In this document: piece by piece, positions 33,197-44,353 of the stretch
Layout: each line of letters starts with the position of its first letter
Numbering within the stretch: position 1 is the first letter of the stretch
Source: Hygrophila difformis
Lineage: Eukaryota; Streptophyta; Magnoliopsida; Lamiales; Acanthaceae
DNA length: 64,000 nt
Reading direction: 5' to 3'
Assembly (NCBI GenBank): GCA_030278955.1
Contig: JAOANR010000005.1
Coordinates: 34,661,105-34,725,104 of the forward strand
Program-made: the position numbers and the translations under genes
Notes under the pieces: generated by a model
The model's database searches: none
Seen by the model: only the letters and a program-made list of their open reading frames with translations
What the model was told of the DNA's origin: nothing

Positions 33197-36134
33197 TGTA
33201 ATACCCGAGAATTTTGTAACATAAATAAATAAATAAATACAATATATAAATAAAATAAATAATTTAAAGATAAAATGAGAAATGAAATTTAATTCCAAAA
33301 GATGAAATGAGAAATGAAATTTAATTCAATAAGGAATTAAATATCCAAGAACCCGTGAAGTCGAAAATAATTTAATTAAATAAATTATTGCACGGGAGCC
33401 AAAAGACGACGAATTAGAAGCCGACAAATCCGAAACCGACGGACTTAAGATTTCAAACACGAAATCAATTTCAAGTCGAAATAGATTTAAGATAGGAATC
33501 ATGATCCTAGATTGACCCGGAATAATCGAGCCCGAAAATGTAGGAGGATAGAAACCCGAAAGAGAGAAGAAAAGGCCCGACGGGATCGCACGGCCAAGAC
33601 CAGGCCGCGCGCCCTCCGCGCGGTGTTTGGCCTTACACCGCGCCACCACCGCGCCGTGGGACAACCTACGATCATCTTGCGCGTTTTCGAGATTTCTTGC
33701 CATATTTTCAACCCCCGACTATGGAAACACAATCACTATGGAGGGAAGGATATTAGGGACGAAATTAAGTGATCCTATACCCTATAATCAGATCACACAA
33801 CCCTAATTCACTCCTCTTTACTCTCATATTCCCTCCCAACTCATTCAAACCGAAAAACCACAAATCCTCTTGTGTTCTTGAAATCCCGACGACGAAATCC
33901 AAGCAAGGAGGCATGTGGAGCAACGTTTCAAGATTTTAAATTGTTGGTGAGTGTTTATTTAGGTTCCCTACACCTTTTTGAATCCAAAAATTCGATCTAA
34001 CTATAGATTTTCACTTTCGATTTCGATTCGTCGCCAAGGGGAAGAGGATACCGTGTTGAGGAGATCCGTTCGAAGCCATCCGTAGATTCCGGACGACCCA
34101 AGGGCTGTTCAGAACTCATATTATGTAAGTTAATTTTAACATATGGTTTTTTATGGCTAAAAATCGACCAAACATAAGATTCAACTCAAGAAATTAATAA
34201 AATCTGTCAAAAGAGGTTTCATACGCGCGCAGCGTTTTTGGATGAATTTTTCGAACCCTTAAAAGTCTTCAAACGAGAAAAACTGAAAACATAAAAAGTG
34301 TTCCTAAGAAATAGAAATACATGCTGTAAAATTTTCATAATTTTTCGTTAAAGTTTGATGCCCGAAATCCGAGTCTGAACACCTCTGAAATTATTTTCGC
34401 ACTTAGAACTTGGCAGATTTCACTCTCGATCTTGTTAGCCATTTTGACCTTGGATCTAGGCCGAATTAGGACTTGTGCTAAACATGAAATTTATAGATCT
34501 ATGAGTCTTGAATACCTCTGTAAAATTCCAAGCATTTTAATTAATATTTGCTACCCCAAACCGCGTCGAACATATTCTGTTGTGCATGAACCTTTTGAAA
34601 ACCGAGACATATTATATGATCGAACTTGATGTGCATTTTTCTTTCACTTGTGGTCAAAACTAATCTTTGGTGTAAACATAAAAGTTGTAGATAAATATCT
34701 TGAGAACATGCCTGTAAAAGTTCGCGCATTTTCATTAAAGTTTGGATAGTGAAAACCCGTTTTGAATACATTGTGTCCGAAAAGGAAAAGTCGACAGATT
34801 TTTAAACCGAACTTAGTGGGTTAATCTGACTTAATCCGTGATGAATTTGCATAATTTGCCTCTAATAAAACTTGTTTGTTTTGGTGTCTTTTAAGTGCCT
34901 GTAAAATTTCATAAATTTTGGAGTTTGTTTGCTATGTTAAAAACTCTTTTGAAAATCAGTGCGCTGTGTAGACAATTATGACAGATTTCGGCTTTTGTAA
35001 AGATTGTAAAATTTCACCCGTTTCCTCACATAATTTCGGAAAACTTAAAACACGAAAGTTGTTCGTTAGCGTGTCTTTGATCTACTGTAGAAATTTGAAG
35101 TCGATTGCCTTTGAAATGAAATTTTAAACTGAGATGGCGTAAGCTGTGGCAATGGCTTGGTTGAAATGTTGAAAACTCGTCTTTTGAGAAACACATGATT
35201 TGCGAGATATGTCTAAACAAATAAAAATATTTTTCTAAATTCTTTTGAAACATTGGTGATTTGTGACCAAGTTAGATACTATCAATATTGACTATGTGGC
35301 TTGTGGACATAAGGGCCCAAGCGTATGTCTAGCGGACGTAAGAACCCTAGCGCGATATTGATTATGTGACTTGTGGACATAAGGGCCCAAGCGTATGACT
35401 AGCGGACGTAAGGGCCCTAGTGAAATATTGACCATGAGGCTAGTGGACATAAGAGCCCTAGCGAATGGTAACCTATAAAGGAAACGAAACGAGGAATTTA
35501 TAAGAGGTTTAATTAAATCCTTGCTAAATTGTGTTTTGGTTTATATCAATTTATTTAATCGCATTGCAAGTTATATATGTGATCATTTGGCATATATACC
35601 TTTGATTTCTACAATTAAATTCCATTATCTTGATGAGTTAATTTATATAGTGGCTGCGATTATGCTAAATGTAAGTCAATTCTTTCTTAAATAATTAAAG
35701 CCTTTGAAACCCCATTAGTGTATGCTAGGGGTTAACTTACTCAGCATGTTTATGCTGACAAACCGTTGCTCTCTTTTCCTTTTCAGAGTATGAGGCTTAC
35801 ACATGAGCATAGCATGCATTGGGATTTTGGGAACGTTTACTCTCGTTTTTATACATGACTTGCATAACGGGCCTGTATAACCCGTGTTTTGGCCGTGTTG
35901 GCCCTATTTATACTTCCGCTGCTATATCTATATTTAAATATTACTCTCCGCTGCAACTTAGATAATGCTATGTAATGATTTTTGTTATATATTTATAAAT
36001 GGGCTATTTGAAATGTTTTAAATTCTAGAAAACCATAGCCTTGCATCTCTCTAACAAGCTCGGAGAAACCGCGTCTTGCTAGGGAGGTGTGGCGGTGACA
36101 TCCCGGCCTGGGTTATCAAATCCGGTGTGTTACA
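33197..36134 (+). repeat. Gag-only element, 5' LTR
   Basis: 2938 bp. Holds a GC-rich block with GCGCG motifs near 33570-33660 and a 70-bp tandem repeat at 35285-35462. The short ORFs in it are not supported as genes. Confidence 0.92.
35285..35462 (+). repeat. 70-bp tandem repeat, 2.5 copies
   Basis: Units start ATATTGACTATGTGGCTTG at 35285, 35355 and 35425; each contains GGACATAAGGGCCCAAGCG-like text. The same block is at 40219-40395 in the other LTR. Confidence 0.9.
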
Positions 36135-36137
36135 AAG

Positions 36138-36151
36138 TGGTATCAGAGCCC
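36138..36151 (+). other. Primer-binding site (initiator tRNA-Met)
   Basis: TGGTATCAGAGCCC lies three bases after the 5' LTR end. Confidence 0.93.
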
Positions 36152-36707
36152 GGAATATTTTAAAGTTACTATTATTATTTTTAAACCATTATTTTAAACC
36201 TAGTATTATTTTTAAATTTATTATTATTTTTTTAAAACTACTATTATTATTTTGAGCCCAAAAATTTTATTTACTTAGTGTAATATTTTAAGCCCAAAGA
36301 TTAATTATTTTGGCCCAATATTTAATTATCATGTTAAGCCCAATTATTTTGGCCCAATACCCTTGTTTTTACTTAAGCCCAAATAATTTATTTCTTTTGG
36401 CCCAATATAGTGGCCCAAACCTTTTTCCCTTATTCTTTAAAAATCTATCCATGGAATAAACTTATTTTTAAAACCCATGGGTAGAAAAATGCATGCATAA
36501 ATTAAATTTTATTGGGGGGGATTGCATATGCATACATACATAATTGCACTAACTCTTCTTTATGTGAATCATCTACTCGAAGAAAACACTCTTAGATTAG
36601 TATACGACATGACCTTGACTTAGGAGCGCTTGCTAAAGACTAACATTGCCTTAGTCCTAGATCTTGATCACTTAGAAACTCATCTTCGCGTGCTTTTATA
36701 ACAGAAA

Positions 36708-37790
36708 ATGGCACCTAGAAGAAAATTGAGGAAGGTAAGCCCAAACGGCACTGACACTGACCTCCCAAACGCACCTAACAACAATGAGATTCCTCCGAAC
36801 GTAGGAGATCGAGTGTCTCCTATTCCCAAAAACATGGATGAACGTTTAAGGACGTTAGAAGAAGTACTCGTAGCATTAGGAAATGTCGAGGTGCATAGGG
36901 CACAAGCGGCAATACCTCCGCCAGTAGCCCGAGTCAACTACTTGGCATTGGTAAACCCCTACAACCCACCCCATTATGACGGGCAAGAGGATCCGGCCAA
37001 GTTGGAGGGTTGGATCCGTACCTTTGACAAACTCTTGGACGCTATCAAATACCCCGACGAGGAGAAGATATGTGTAGCGACCTACTACTTAGGAGGCGAA
37101 GCCGATGAGTGGTGGCAAAACCTTCAAACGAATTCAGAGGAAGATGGAGAATCCTACACCTGGGAAGGACTTAAGGAAGCCTTGAGAGAAAGATTCTACC
37201 CACTGAGCACCAAGACTGCGAAATACGAGGAATTCATCAACCTGAAGCAAGGTGCACAAACAGTGCAAGAGTACTACACCAAATTCAAGGAGCTAGTACG
37301 ATTTGCTACGAGGATAGTACCAACCGATTCTGACAGGGCTCAGAAATTCGAGATGGGCCTGAACCTTAGTATCCGGGAGATACTTGCAGTAGGACAATTC
37401 ACAAACCTACAGACGATTTATGATCGCGCTGTAGCAATTGCTCGAATCCAGCAGTTGAAGCGTAAGGAAAATGGTGAGTCGAGCAAGGACTCTCAAGGAC
37501 TTGAGAAGAAGGATCTGAAAGATAACAATAACAACTCTAGGAAAAACAATGGATCTCTAAGGAAAGAAAATAAAGGTCTCAACCACGGAGGAGATGACAA
37601 CCGTGGTGCGTTCATACCACGCTGCCCACGATGCAACCATACACATTTGGTGCACCAGTGCCCAAAGCCTGGAGCCTGCTATAAGTGCGGCAAGTTTGGT
37701 CACAAGGCAAGGGGATGTCGAACGCCAGAGGAGGCGATCGAAAGGAGAATAGATCTGGTGAACCTTCAGCAAAGAGAGACTGACAAGTAA
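36708..37790 (+). CDS. gag: Gag protein of the non-autonomous Gypsy element (360 aa)
   Basis: The ATG at 36708 opens MAPRRKLRKVSPNG. A predicted coiled-coil-like helix (MDERLRTLEEVLVALGNVEV) is followed by the retrotransposon gag core (residues about 85-250: PPHYDGQEDPAKLEGWIRTF, YYLGGEADEWWQNL, ALRERFYPLS, QTVQEYYTKFKELVRFA). A basic Asn/Lys linker precedes two zinc-binding motifs near the C-terminus, CPRCNHTHLVHQC and CYKCGKFGHKARGC. The frame is uninterrupted and ends at TAA (37788-37790). It would form particles and bind RNA; reverse transcription must come from another element. The clean frame in an otherwise pol-less element suggests the gag is under selection or the copy is young. Confidence 0.93.
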   Translation: MAPRRKLRKVSPNGTDTDLPNAPNNNEIPPNVGDRVSPIPKNMDERLRTLEEVLVALGNVEVHRAQAAIPPPVARVNYLALVNPYNPPHYDGQEDPAKLEGWIRTFDKLLDAIKYPDEEKICVATYYLGGEADEWWQNLQTNSEEDGESYTWEGLKEALRERFYPLSTKTAKYEEFINLKQGAQTVQEYYTKFKELVRFATRIVPTDSDRAQKFEMGLNLSIREILAVGQFTNLQTIYDRAVAIARIQQLKRKENGESSKDSQGLEKKDLKDNNNNSRKNNGSLRKENKGLNHGGDDNRGAFIPRCPRCNHTHLVHQCPKPGACYKCGKFGHKARGCRTPEEAIERRIDLVNLQQRETDK

Positions 37791-37855
37791 CAAGGTCAAA
37801 ACCCGAACTTTCTTGAGAATAATGCGGAGGCAGTTATGGGGACATAACTGTAATC

Positions 37856-38118
37856 TTAAGGGGGGCAGGATGTAACAACCCGAATATTAGGTATCCCAAA
37901 TCAATAAATAAACAAATTCAAATTGTTTTGAACTACGTCATGGCTTGATCTCTTCACACGGTACGTAGGCAGCTTAGAAATTTTAATTCTGAGTTCAGTC
38001 ACAATACAAAAATAAAGAAAAAAACTAATATAAACAAAAAGAACCATAGTTCTTAGCTTGAGAGGGAAGCTAAAAACGCAACTTCGAGGACGAAGTTGAT
38101 TCTTAAGGGGGGGTAGAC
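37856..38118 (+). other. Two successive polypurine tracts; fragment of a related LTR start between them
   Basis: AAGGGGGGCAGGATGTAAC (about 37857) looks like a polypurine tract followed by an LTR start (TGTAACAACCCGAATATTAGG-like, truncated here). About 250 bp later AAGGGGGGGTAGAC (38105-38118) precedes the actual 3' LTR. Confidence 0.65.
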
Positions 38119-41068
38119 TGTAATACCCGAGAATTTTGTAACATAAATAAATAAATAAATACAATATATAAATAAAATAAATAATTTAAAGATAAAATGA
38201 GAAATGGAATTTAATTCAAAAAGATGAAATGAGAAATGAAATTTAATTCAAGAAGAAATTAAATATCCAAGAACCCGTGAAGTCGAAAATAATTTAATTA
38301 AATAAATTATTGCACGGGAGCCAAAAGACGACGAATTAGAAGCCAACAAATCCGAAACCAACGGACTTAAGATTTCAAACACGAAATCAATTTCAAGTCA
38401 AAATAGATTTAAGATAGGAATCATGATCCGAGAATGACCCGGAATAATCGAGCCCGAATATGTAGGAGGATAGAAACCCGAAAGAGAGGAGAAAAGGCCC
38501 GACGGGATCACACGGCCCAGTCCGGACGCACGGCCCAGACCAGGCCGCGCGCCCTCTGCGCGGTGTTTGGCCTTACACCGCGCCACCACCGCGCCGTGGG
38601 ACAGCCTACGATCATCTTGCGCGTTTTCGAGATTTCTTGCCATATTTTCAACCCCCGACTATGGAAACACAATCACCATGGAGGGAAGGATATTAGGGAC
38701 GAAATTAAGTGATCCTATACCCTATAATCAGATCACACAACCCTAATTCACTCCTCTTTACTCTCATATTCCCTCCCAACTCATTCAAACCGAAAAACCA
38801 CAAATCCTCTTGTGTTCTTGAAATCCCGACGATGAAATCCAAGCAAGGAGGCGTGTGGAGCAAGGTTTCAAGATTTTAAATTGTTGGTGAGTGTTTATTT
38901 AGGTTCCCTACACCTTTTTGAATCCAAAAATTCGATCTAACTATAGATTTTCACTTTCGATTTCGATTCGTCGCCAAGGGGAAGAGGATACCGTGTTGAG
39001 GAGATCCGTTCGTAGCCATCCGTAGATTCCGGACAACCCAAGGGCTGTTTAGAACTCATATTATGTAAGCTAATTCTTACATACGATTTTTGGTGGCTAA
39101 AAATCGACCAAACATAAGATTCAACTCAAGAAATTAATAAAATCTGTCAAAAGGGGTTTCATACACGCGCAGCGTTTTTGGATGAATTTTTCGAACCCTT
39201 ACAAATCTTCAAACGAGAAAACTCAAAACATAAAAAGTGTTCCTAAGACATAGAAATACATGCTGTAAAATTTTTATAATTTTTCGTTAAAGTTTGATGC
39301 CCGAAATCCGAGTCTGAACTCCTCTGAAATTATTTTCGCACTTAGAACTTGGCAGATTTCACTCTCGATCTTGTTAGCCATTTTGACCTTGGATCTAGGC
39401 CGAATTAGGAATTGTGCTAAACATGAAATTTGTAGATCTATGAGTCTTGAATACCTCTGTAAAATTTCATGTATTTTAATTAAGATTTGCTACCCCAAAC
39501 CGCGTCGAACATATTCTGTTGTGCATGAACCTTTCGAAAACCGAGACAGATTATATGATCGAACTTGATGTGCATTTTTCTTTCACTTGTGGTCCAAACT
39601 AATCTTTGGTGTAAACATAAAAATTGTAGATAAATGTCTTGAGAACATGCTTGTAAAATTTTGCGCATTTTCATTAACGTTTGATAGTGAAAACCCTTTT
39701 TGAATACACTGTGTCCGAAAAGGAAAAGTCGACAGATTTTTAAATCGAAATTAGTGAATTAATCTGACTTAATCCGTGATGAATTTGCATAATTTGCCTC
39801 TAATAAAACTTGTTTGTTTTGGTGTCTTTTAAGTGCCTGTAAAATTTCATAAATTTTGGTGTTCGTTTGCTATGTTAAAAACTCTTTTGAAAATCAGTGC
39901 GTTGTGTAGACAATTATGACAGATTTCTGCTTTTATAAAGATTGTAAAATTTCACCCGTTTCCTCATATAATTTTAGAAAAAAACACAAAAGTTGTTCGT
40001 TAGCGTGTCTATGATCTACTGTAGAAATTTGAAGTCGATTGCCTTTGAAATGAAATTTTAAACTGAGATGGCGTAAGCTGTGGCAATGGCTTGGTTGAAA
40101 TGTTGAAAACTCGTCTTTTGAGAAACACATGATTTGCGAGATATGTCTAAACAAATAAAAATATTTTTCTAAATTCTTTTGAAACATTGGTGATTTGTGA
40201 CCAAGTTAGATACTATCAATATTGACTATGTGGCTTGTGGACATAAGGGTCCAAGTGTATGTCTAGCGGACGTAAGAACCCTAGCGCGATATTGATTATG
40301 TGACTTGTGGACATAAGGGCCCAAGCGTATGACTAGCGGACGTAAGGGCCCTAGTGAAATATTGACCATGAGGCTAGACGACATAAGAGCCCTAGCGAAT
40401 GGTAACCTATAAAGGAAACGAAACGAGGAATTTATAAGAGGTTTAATTAAATCCTTGCTAAATTGTGTTTTGGTTTATATCAATTTATTTAATCGCCTTA
40501 CAAGTTATATATGTGATCATTTGGCATGTATACCTTTGATTTCTACAATTAAATTCCATTATCTTGATGAGTTAATTTATATAGTGGCTGCTATCATGCT
40601 AAATGTAAGTCAATTCTTTCTTAAATAATTAAAGGCTTTGAAACCCCATTATTGTATGCTAGGGGTTAACTTACTCAGCATGTTTATGCTGACAAACCGT
40701 TGCTCTCTTTTTCTTTTCAGTGTATGAGGCTTACAAATGAGCATAGCATGCATTGGGATTTTGGGAACGTTTACTCTCGTTTTTATACATGACTTGCATA
40801 ACGGGCCTGTATAACCCGTGTTTTGGCCCTGTTGGCCCTATTTATACTTCCGCTGCTATATCTATATTTAAATATTACTTTCCGCTGCAACTTAGATAAT
40901 ACTATGTAATGATTTTTGTTATATATTTATAAATTGGCTATTTGAAATGTTTTAAATTCTGAAAAACCACAGCCTTGCATCTCTCTAACAAGCTCGGAGA
41001 AACCGCGTCTTGCTAGGGAGGTGTGGCGGTGACATCCCGGCCTGTGTTATCAAATCTGGGGTGTTACA
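38119..41068 (+). repeat. Gag-only element, 3' LTR
   Basis: 2950 bp, closely matching 33197-36134, with scattered substitutions and a small insertion in the GC-rich block (around 38520). Confidence 0.92.
40219..40395 (+). repeat. 70-bp tandem repeat, 3' LTR copy
   Basis: The counterpart of 35285-35462. Confidence 0.88.
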
Positions 41069-41073
41069 AAACT

Positions 41074-41463
41074 TATCTGCGCTCTAGAGTAGAACTTTAC
41101 ATGCTTTGTAGAATAACTTTAACTGCTTTCATAGCCTAGTTTAAATTCAGTAAAGTAGTCGTTAGTCAACTTCTCAAACTGATTCGAGTAACCGAGTTGA
41201 AAATCTTGTAAAATGACGAGGGACCTGCTTCCATCGCACATCCTCCAGTGAACGATCCAGACTTACCTATAAATTATTGCAATTTTTGACACCGTGCGCT
41301 TTCGGGCCACAGTTGCTTAACAGAGTAATAAAAACGTGACAACCTATACATATATCCCTAATCCCAACTCCGTAATCATAAATTAATTTTCATTAAATAA
41401 AATCAAGACCGGGATTCCTTTTATTTCGAAAATACTCGTGCGGGAAATCTGTCAAAAGTTTCA
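41074..41463 (+). repeat. E1 3' LTR, third piece
   Basis: Resumes at TATCTGCGCTCTAGAG (5' LTR about 8250) and ends AAAGTTTCA, followed by the AGGAC duplication (41464-41468). Confidence 0.93.
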
Positions 41464-41468
41464 AGGAC
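41464..41468. repeat. Target-site duplication AGGAC, right copy (E1)
   Basis: Pairs with 4061-4065. Confidence 0.95.
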
Positions 41469-41774
41469 AGGAGGAGAGATCGGTGCACGGGGCAGCGGTG
41501 GTCGCGGCTGCGGCATGGAGGAGGTGGTGCGCAGACAGCGGTCGGCGATGGCAGGGTGGCGTTCGCTGGTCGGAACAGCAGCAACTCACGATGGTGGAGT
41601 TGCTCGAAGGGAAAGTAGCTGCTGCGGTGGGGCTGTGGAGGCAGCTCTCGCGGTGCGGGTTCGCCCGAAAGAGGTTGTAGGCTGTTGACAACAGCTCCAC
41701 GATGGGTAGATTTAATTCTTTTAATTTGAGCGTTTATACTCAAAATTGTTTTTCTCTGTGTTTGGATCACTCAG

Positions 41775-41786
41775 GCTTTGATACCA
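41775..41786 (-). other. Copia-1 primer-binding site
   Basis: The reverse complement is TGGTATCAAAGC, matching the initiator tRNA-Met primer type with one mismatch. Confidence 0.8.
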
Positions 41787-41866
41787 ATTTGTAGATTTCG
41801 ATATCTCACGCACACAGGAACGCTTTACACTTTTGATATCTAAAAAGGATAACCAAAAGCGGAGAG

Positions 41867-41875
41867 TTGTTTAGC
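41867..41875. repeat. Target-site duplication TTGTTTAGC, left copy (MULE)
   Basis: A 9-bp duplication; the right copy is at 43381-43389. Nine bases is the Mutator hallmark. Confidence 0.93.
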
Positions 41876-43380
41876 GGAAAAAAAACCCAATCGGTCCCAT
41901 AAGTATCCTAAATTTTGGATTCAGTCCCATATTAATTTAATTAACACAATCAGTCTATTAATTATGTAAATTTTTGCATAATCCATCCCAGAGCCCCTTA
42001 ATGTCCCTCTTATGCTGATGTGGCACAGGATTAAGAAAACTAACCATTTTGCACATGCCACATTGGCATTTTGACCATGAATTAACTATTTTGACTACCC
42101 AACCCAAGCCCCAAATGCCAATCTGGACAGCCATTGTTCTCCAAAAAATCGAGCCTCTCGCTCGTCCAAAAATCAATCAACTTAAAGACCGGCGACCGGG
42201 ACGGTGACGCGAGCAGCGGCGGACTTCCTTCCCCGGAGAGAAACGGTACAATCTGGACGACAGCGTCTCCTCGCGTAGACTCCACTTGAAAGCAGCATGG
42301 TTAGATGGGCGGCGGCTTCTCCCGTCTCTATCCGGCAGCGATTCCAAGAGCGGCGCGATGCGGCGAGCTCCCAGCAGTGGCATCGTCGTCCTTCGGCGGC
42401 ACAAATAGCATCGTCTTATGTAACAAAAGAAACCGAAAAATAAAAAAGGGAGAACACAGCTTCTTCAACACCCTTCACTATCGATCAACTCCATCACCGG
42501 TGGAACTTGGCGAAGCGGCAGCCGCTTCCTCGCAATCTGGGTAATGGATAGAAGCAACGACGGCTCGATTTTTCGGACAACAATGGGGATTCAATTTGGG
42601 GATTCAAGATTATTGAGATTAGGGTTTTGGATTTGGATATTTGGGGATTCGCTGCGTGACTCAATCTATCTCCAAATCTTCAGCTGTGTTCTTTCCCTTT
42701 CCCAATTTGGGGATTCGCTACGTGACTCAATTTGGAGGGAGAGGCAACGTCGGGGAAGAGAGTCGTTGCTAAAGCTCGCACAGTTGGTGGAGTTGCCGCG
42801 GGAGAACCAGTGTGACGCCGAAGAGAGGAGCCGATGTTGTCCCTCCGCCGTGGCCGGATCGAGGGGACGGAGAGGCGCAACGGTTCGAGGAGGTCGCTGC
42901 CATCACCGCGCCGGAGCCCGCCATCACCGGAGCTTCATTCGCATGGAAACCGTCGTGGTGCTCGCCCAGCCCGCTGCTGTTGCCGTGATGTTGCCGTCAC
43001 TTGAAGTCAGGCAGGGAAGGAGAGTGGAGAAGACGCCTGCGCTTTTGTTCTGAAGATTGGGGAAGAATTGAGATTGGGTCGGGAGAGAGAGATTTGAAGA
43101 AGAAGCTGTGTTCTTTGCCTTTCCCTTTTGTTTTTTATGTTTTTAGGCTTGGGTTGGGTAGTCAAAATAGTTAATACAAGGTCAAATGCCAATGTAGCAT
43201 GTGTAAAATGGTTAGTTTGCTTAAATCGGCGCCACATCAGCATAATACGGCCATTAAGGGGCTCTGGGATGGATTATGCAGAAATTAATATAATTAATGG
43301 ACTGGTTAAGTTAATCAAATTAATATGGGACTGAAACCGAAATTTATGATACTTATGGGACCAATGTGGTTTTTTTTCTG
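41876..43380. mobile_element. Mutator-like element with long terminal inverted repeats
   Basis: 1505 bp between two 9-bp duplications. The ends are inverted repeats of about 230-250 bp (GGAAAAAAAACCCAATCGGT on the left; its complement ends at 43380). The inner kilobase (about 42125-43130) is GC-rich, unlike the AT-rich repeats around it. It has no transposase, so it moved with help from another element. The cargo has short open frames only (42544-43053 is the longest, 169 codons); no product is recognised. It could be captured host gene sequence (Pack-MULE) or just old MULE filler. Confidence 0.88.
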
Positions 43381-43621
43381 TTGTTTAGCTAAAGCCTGCT
43401 TTGTATTTCTTGCTTTGCTCCGCTCTGAGAATTACAACAATCGAAATACCTATTTATAGAAATGAAAACATATAACAGACAACGAACATATGCTAAACTG
43501 TTCTTGCGGTGGCTTCAATACTTTTGGCGCCGTAGATGAGAAATCAACTCGGATGGCTTTACTGTTACTTTGATGGCTTCAACAAATACGGCATTTGATG
43601 TTTATGCCGTTTTTTTCAACA

Positions 43622-43785
43622 AAGATATGGTCAGACTTTAAGTCGGGATGAGAAAAAATACAGGTGCGGTGGAGTGGCTTCGAATTTGCTGTGTAGTTTA
43701 AACTATTGGGGTATATATCATCACTGTCATTATAGAGTACAATACCATCTTATTGATAATGCTGCAGGGGTATGGAATCTGTAAT
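43622..43785 (+). other. Retroposon-like remnant, left part
   Basis: Sequence interrupted by Copia-2 that continues at 48924 and ends in a long A run. No coding capacity is seen. Confidence 0.5.
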
Positions 43786-43790
43786 GGTTC
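43786..43790. repeat. Target-site duplication GGTTC, left copy (Copia-2)
   Basis: Repeated at 48919-48923. Confidence 0.93.
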
Positions 43791-44226
43791 TGTTAGGTGG
43801 TGCGGTGCATTAATGGTGTAGTTGGTGGTTGGTGGTTGAATGCATTTACGCAGCCCTTTCCTCAAAGCCACCCCTGCGAAATTTTCCCCTATAAATACAC
43901 AGCTTCTGACAGTGGAAATGACACACCAAGCAGCAGAAGCAAAGCAGTGCAAAGCTTTCTTCTGCCTGCTGAATTTAGTGGGCAAATTTGGCCCAGAGAG
44001 TGTTAGGTGTTTTGGTAGGTTTTTCTTTTGTGAGGAGTCTACATTTGTTGAGTGGGTTTTGTGGGTCCGGAAATTATTGTCCAAACCCTTTTGTAATATT
44101 TCCCCTCATAGTAAAATTTGTTTCTCCCTTTGCCTGTGGATGTAGGTCGATTTGACCGAACCACGTAAATTCTCTGTGTCTATTTATTTTGCTGCATTTG
44201 GCTAATTTGGGTACACTTCCGCAACA
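43791..44226 (+). repeat. Copia-2 5' LTR
   Basis: 436 bp, TGTTAGGTGG...CCGCAACA. A CTATAAATAC TATA-type box lies near 43890. Confidence 0.93.
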
Positions 44227-44229
44227 AAC

Positions 44230-44243
44230 TGGTATCAGAGCCC
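44230..44243 (+). other. Copia-2 primer-binding site (initiator tRNA-Met)
   Basis: TGGTATCAGAGCCC, three bases after the LTR. Confidence 0.92.
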
Positions 44244-44353
44244 TGATTGCGTAGTATGCTCTGTGGTCGCAGTTAATCTGATCTTCCACATCAGAAACGC
44301 ATCTCGGTTAAGCTACCCTTTTGTGAGATTTGTTTGTGCCTCTTGTTAGCAAA

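Larger units (their letters stand above)
33197..41068 (+). mobile_element. Gag-only, non-autonomous Gypsy element (TR-GAG-like)
   Basis: Two LTRs of 2938 and 2950 bp (TGTAATACCC...GTGTTACA) surround only 1984 bp of internal sequence. The internal part has a tRNA-Met primer site, a complete gag frame and a polypurine tract, but no protease, RT, RNase H or integrase. Such terminal-repeat elements that keep only gag are known in plants as TR-GAG elements and depend on a relative for pol. The AAACT duplication confirms a single insertion event into the E1 3' LTR. Confidence 0.9.
4066..41463 (+). mobile_element. E1: giant Athila-type Ty3/Gypsy retrotransposon with nested insertions
   Basis: Order: 5' LTR (4066-8642), tRNA-Asp primer site, gag, pol, internal promoter, third coding unit, 3' LTR. 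The 3' LTR is in three pieces (23253-25048, 30850-33196, 41074-41463). The Athila assignment rests on the tRNA-Asp primer site, the protease motif LCDLGSSINVMP, the RT motif FMDDFSIYG, an integrase tail of the form [19 protein letters not shown], and a large third coding unit after pol. Without the nested inserts E1 is about 23.7 kb, with unusually long LTRs. All three coding units are broken, so this copy is not autonomous. Inserts are an inverted solo LTR (with a LINE inside it) and a gag-only Gypsy element. Confidence 0.93.
41469..43621 (-). mobile_element. Copia-1, right part: leader, primer site and 5' LTR
   Basis: A GC-rich leader (41469-41774) resembles the leader of Copia-3 in composition and layout. 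The primer site GCTTTGATACCA (41775-41786, reverse of TGGTATCAAAGC; one mismatch to initiator tRNA-Met) is next to an LTR starting TGTAGATTTCG at 41790. The LTR runs to about 43621 (TTTTTTCAACA) and is interrupted by the Mutator-like element; net length is about 318 bp. The outer end is less certain (another CAACA lies at 43580-43584). Confidence 0.75.

Noticed and set aside
33326..33772. ORFs in the GC-rich part of the gag-only LTR (also 38398-38712)
   Set aside because: Both strands are open because of GC content; no domain and they differ by indels between the two LTRs.
42544..43053. Protein-coding gene inside the Mutator-like element
   Set aside because: The 169-codon frame has low-complexity GC-driven composition, overlapping frames on the other strand, and no motif.
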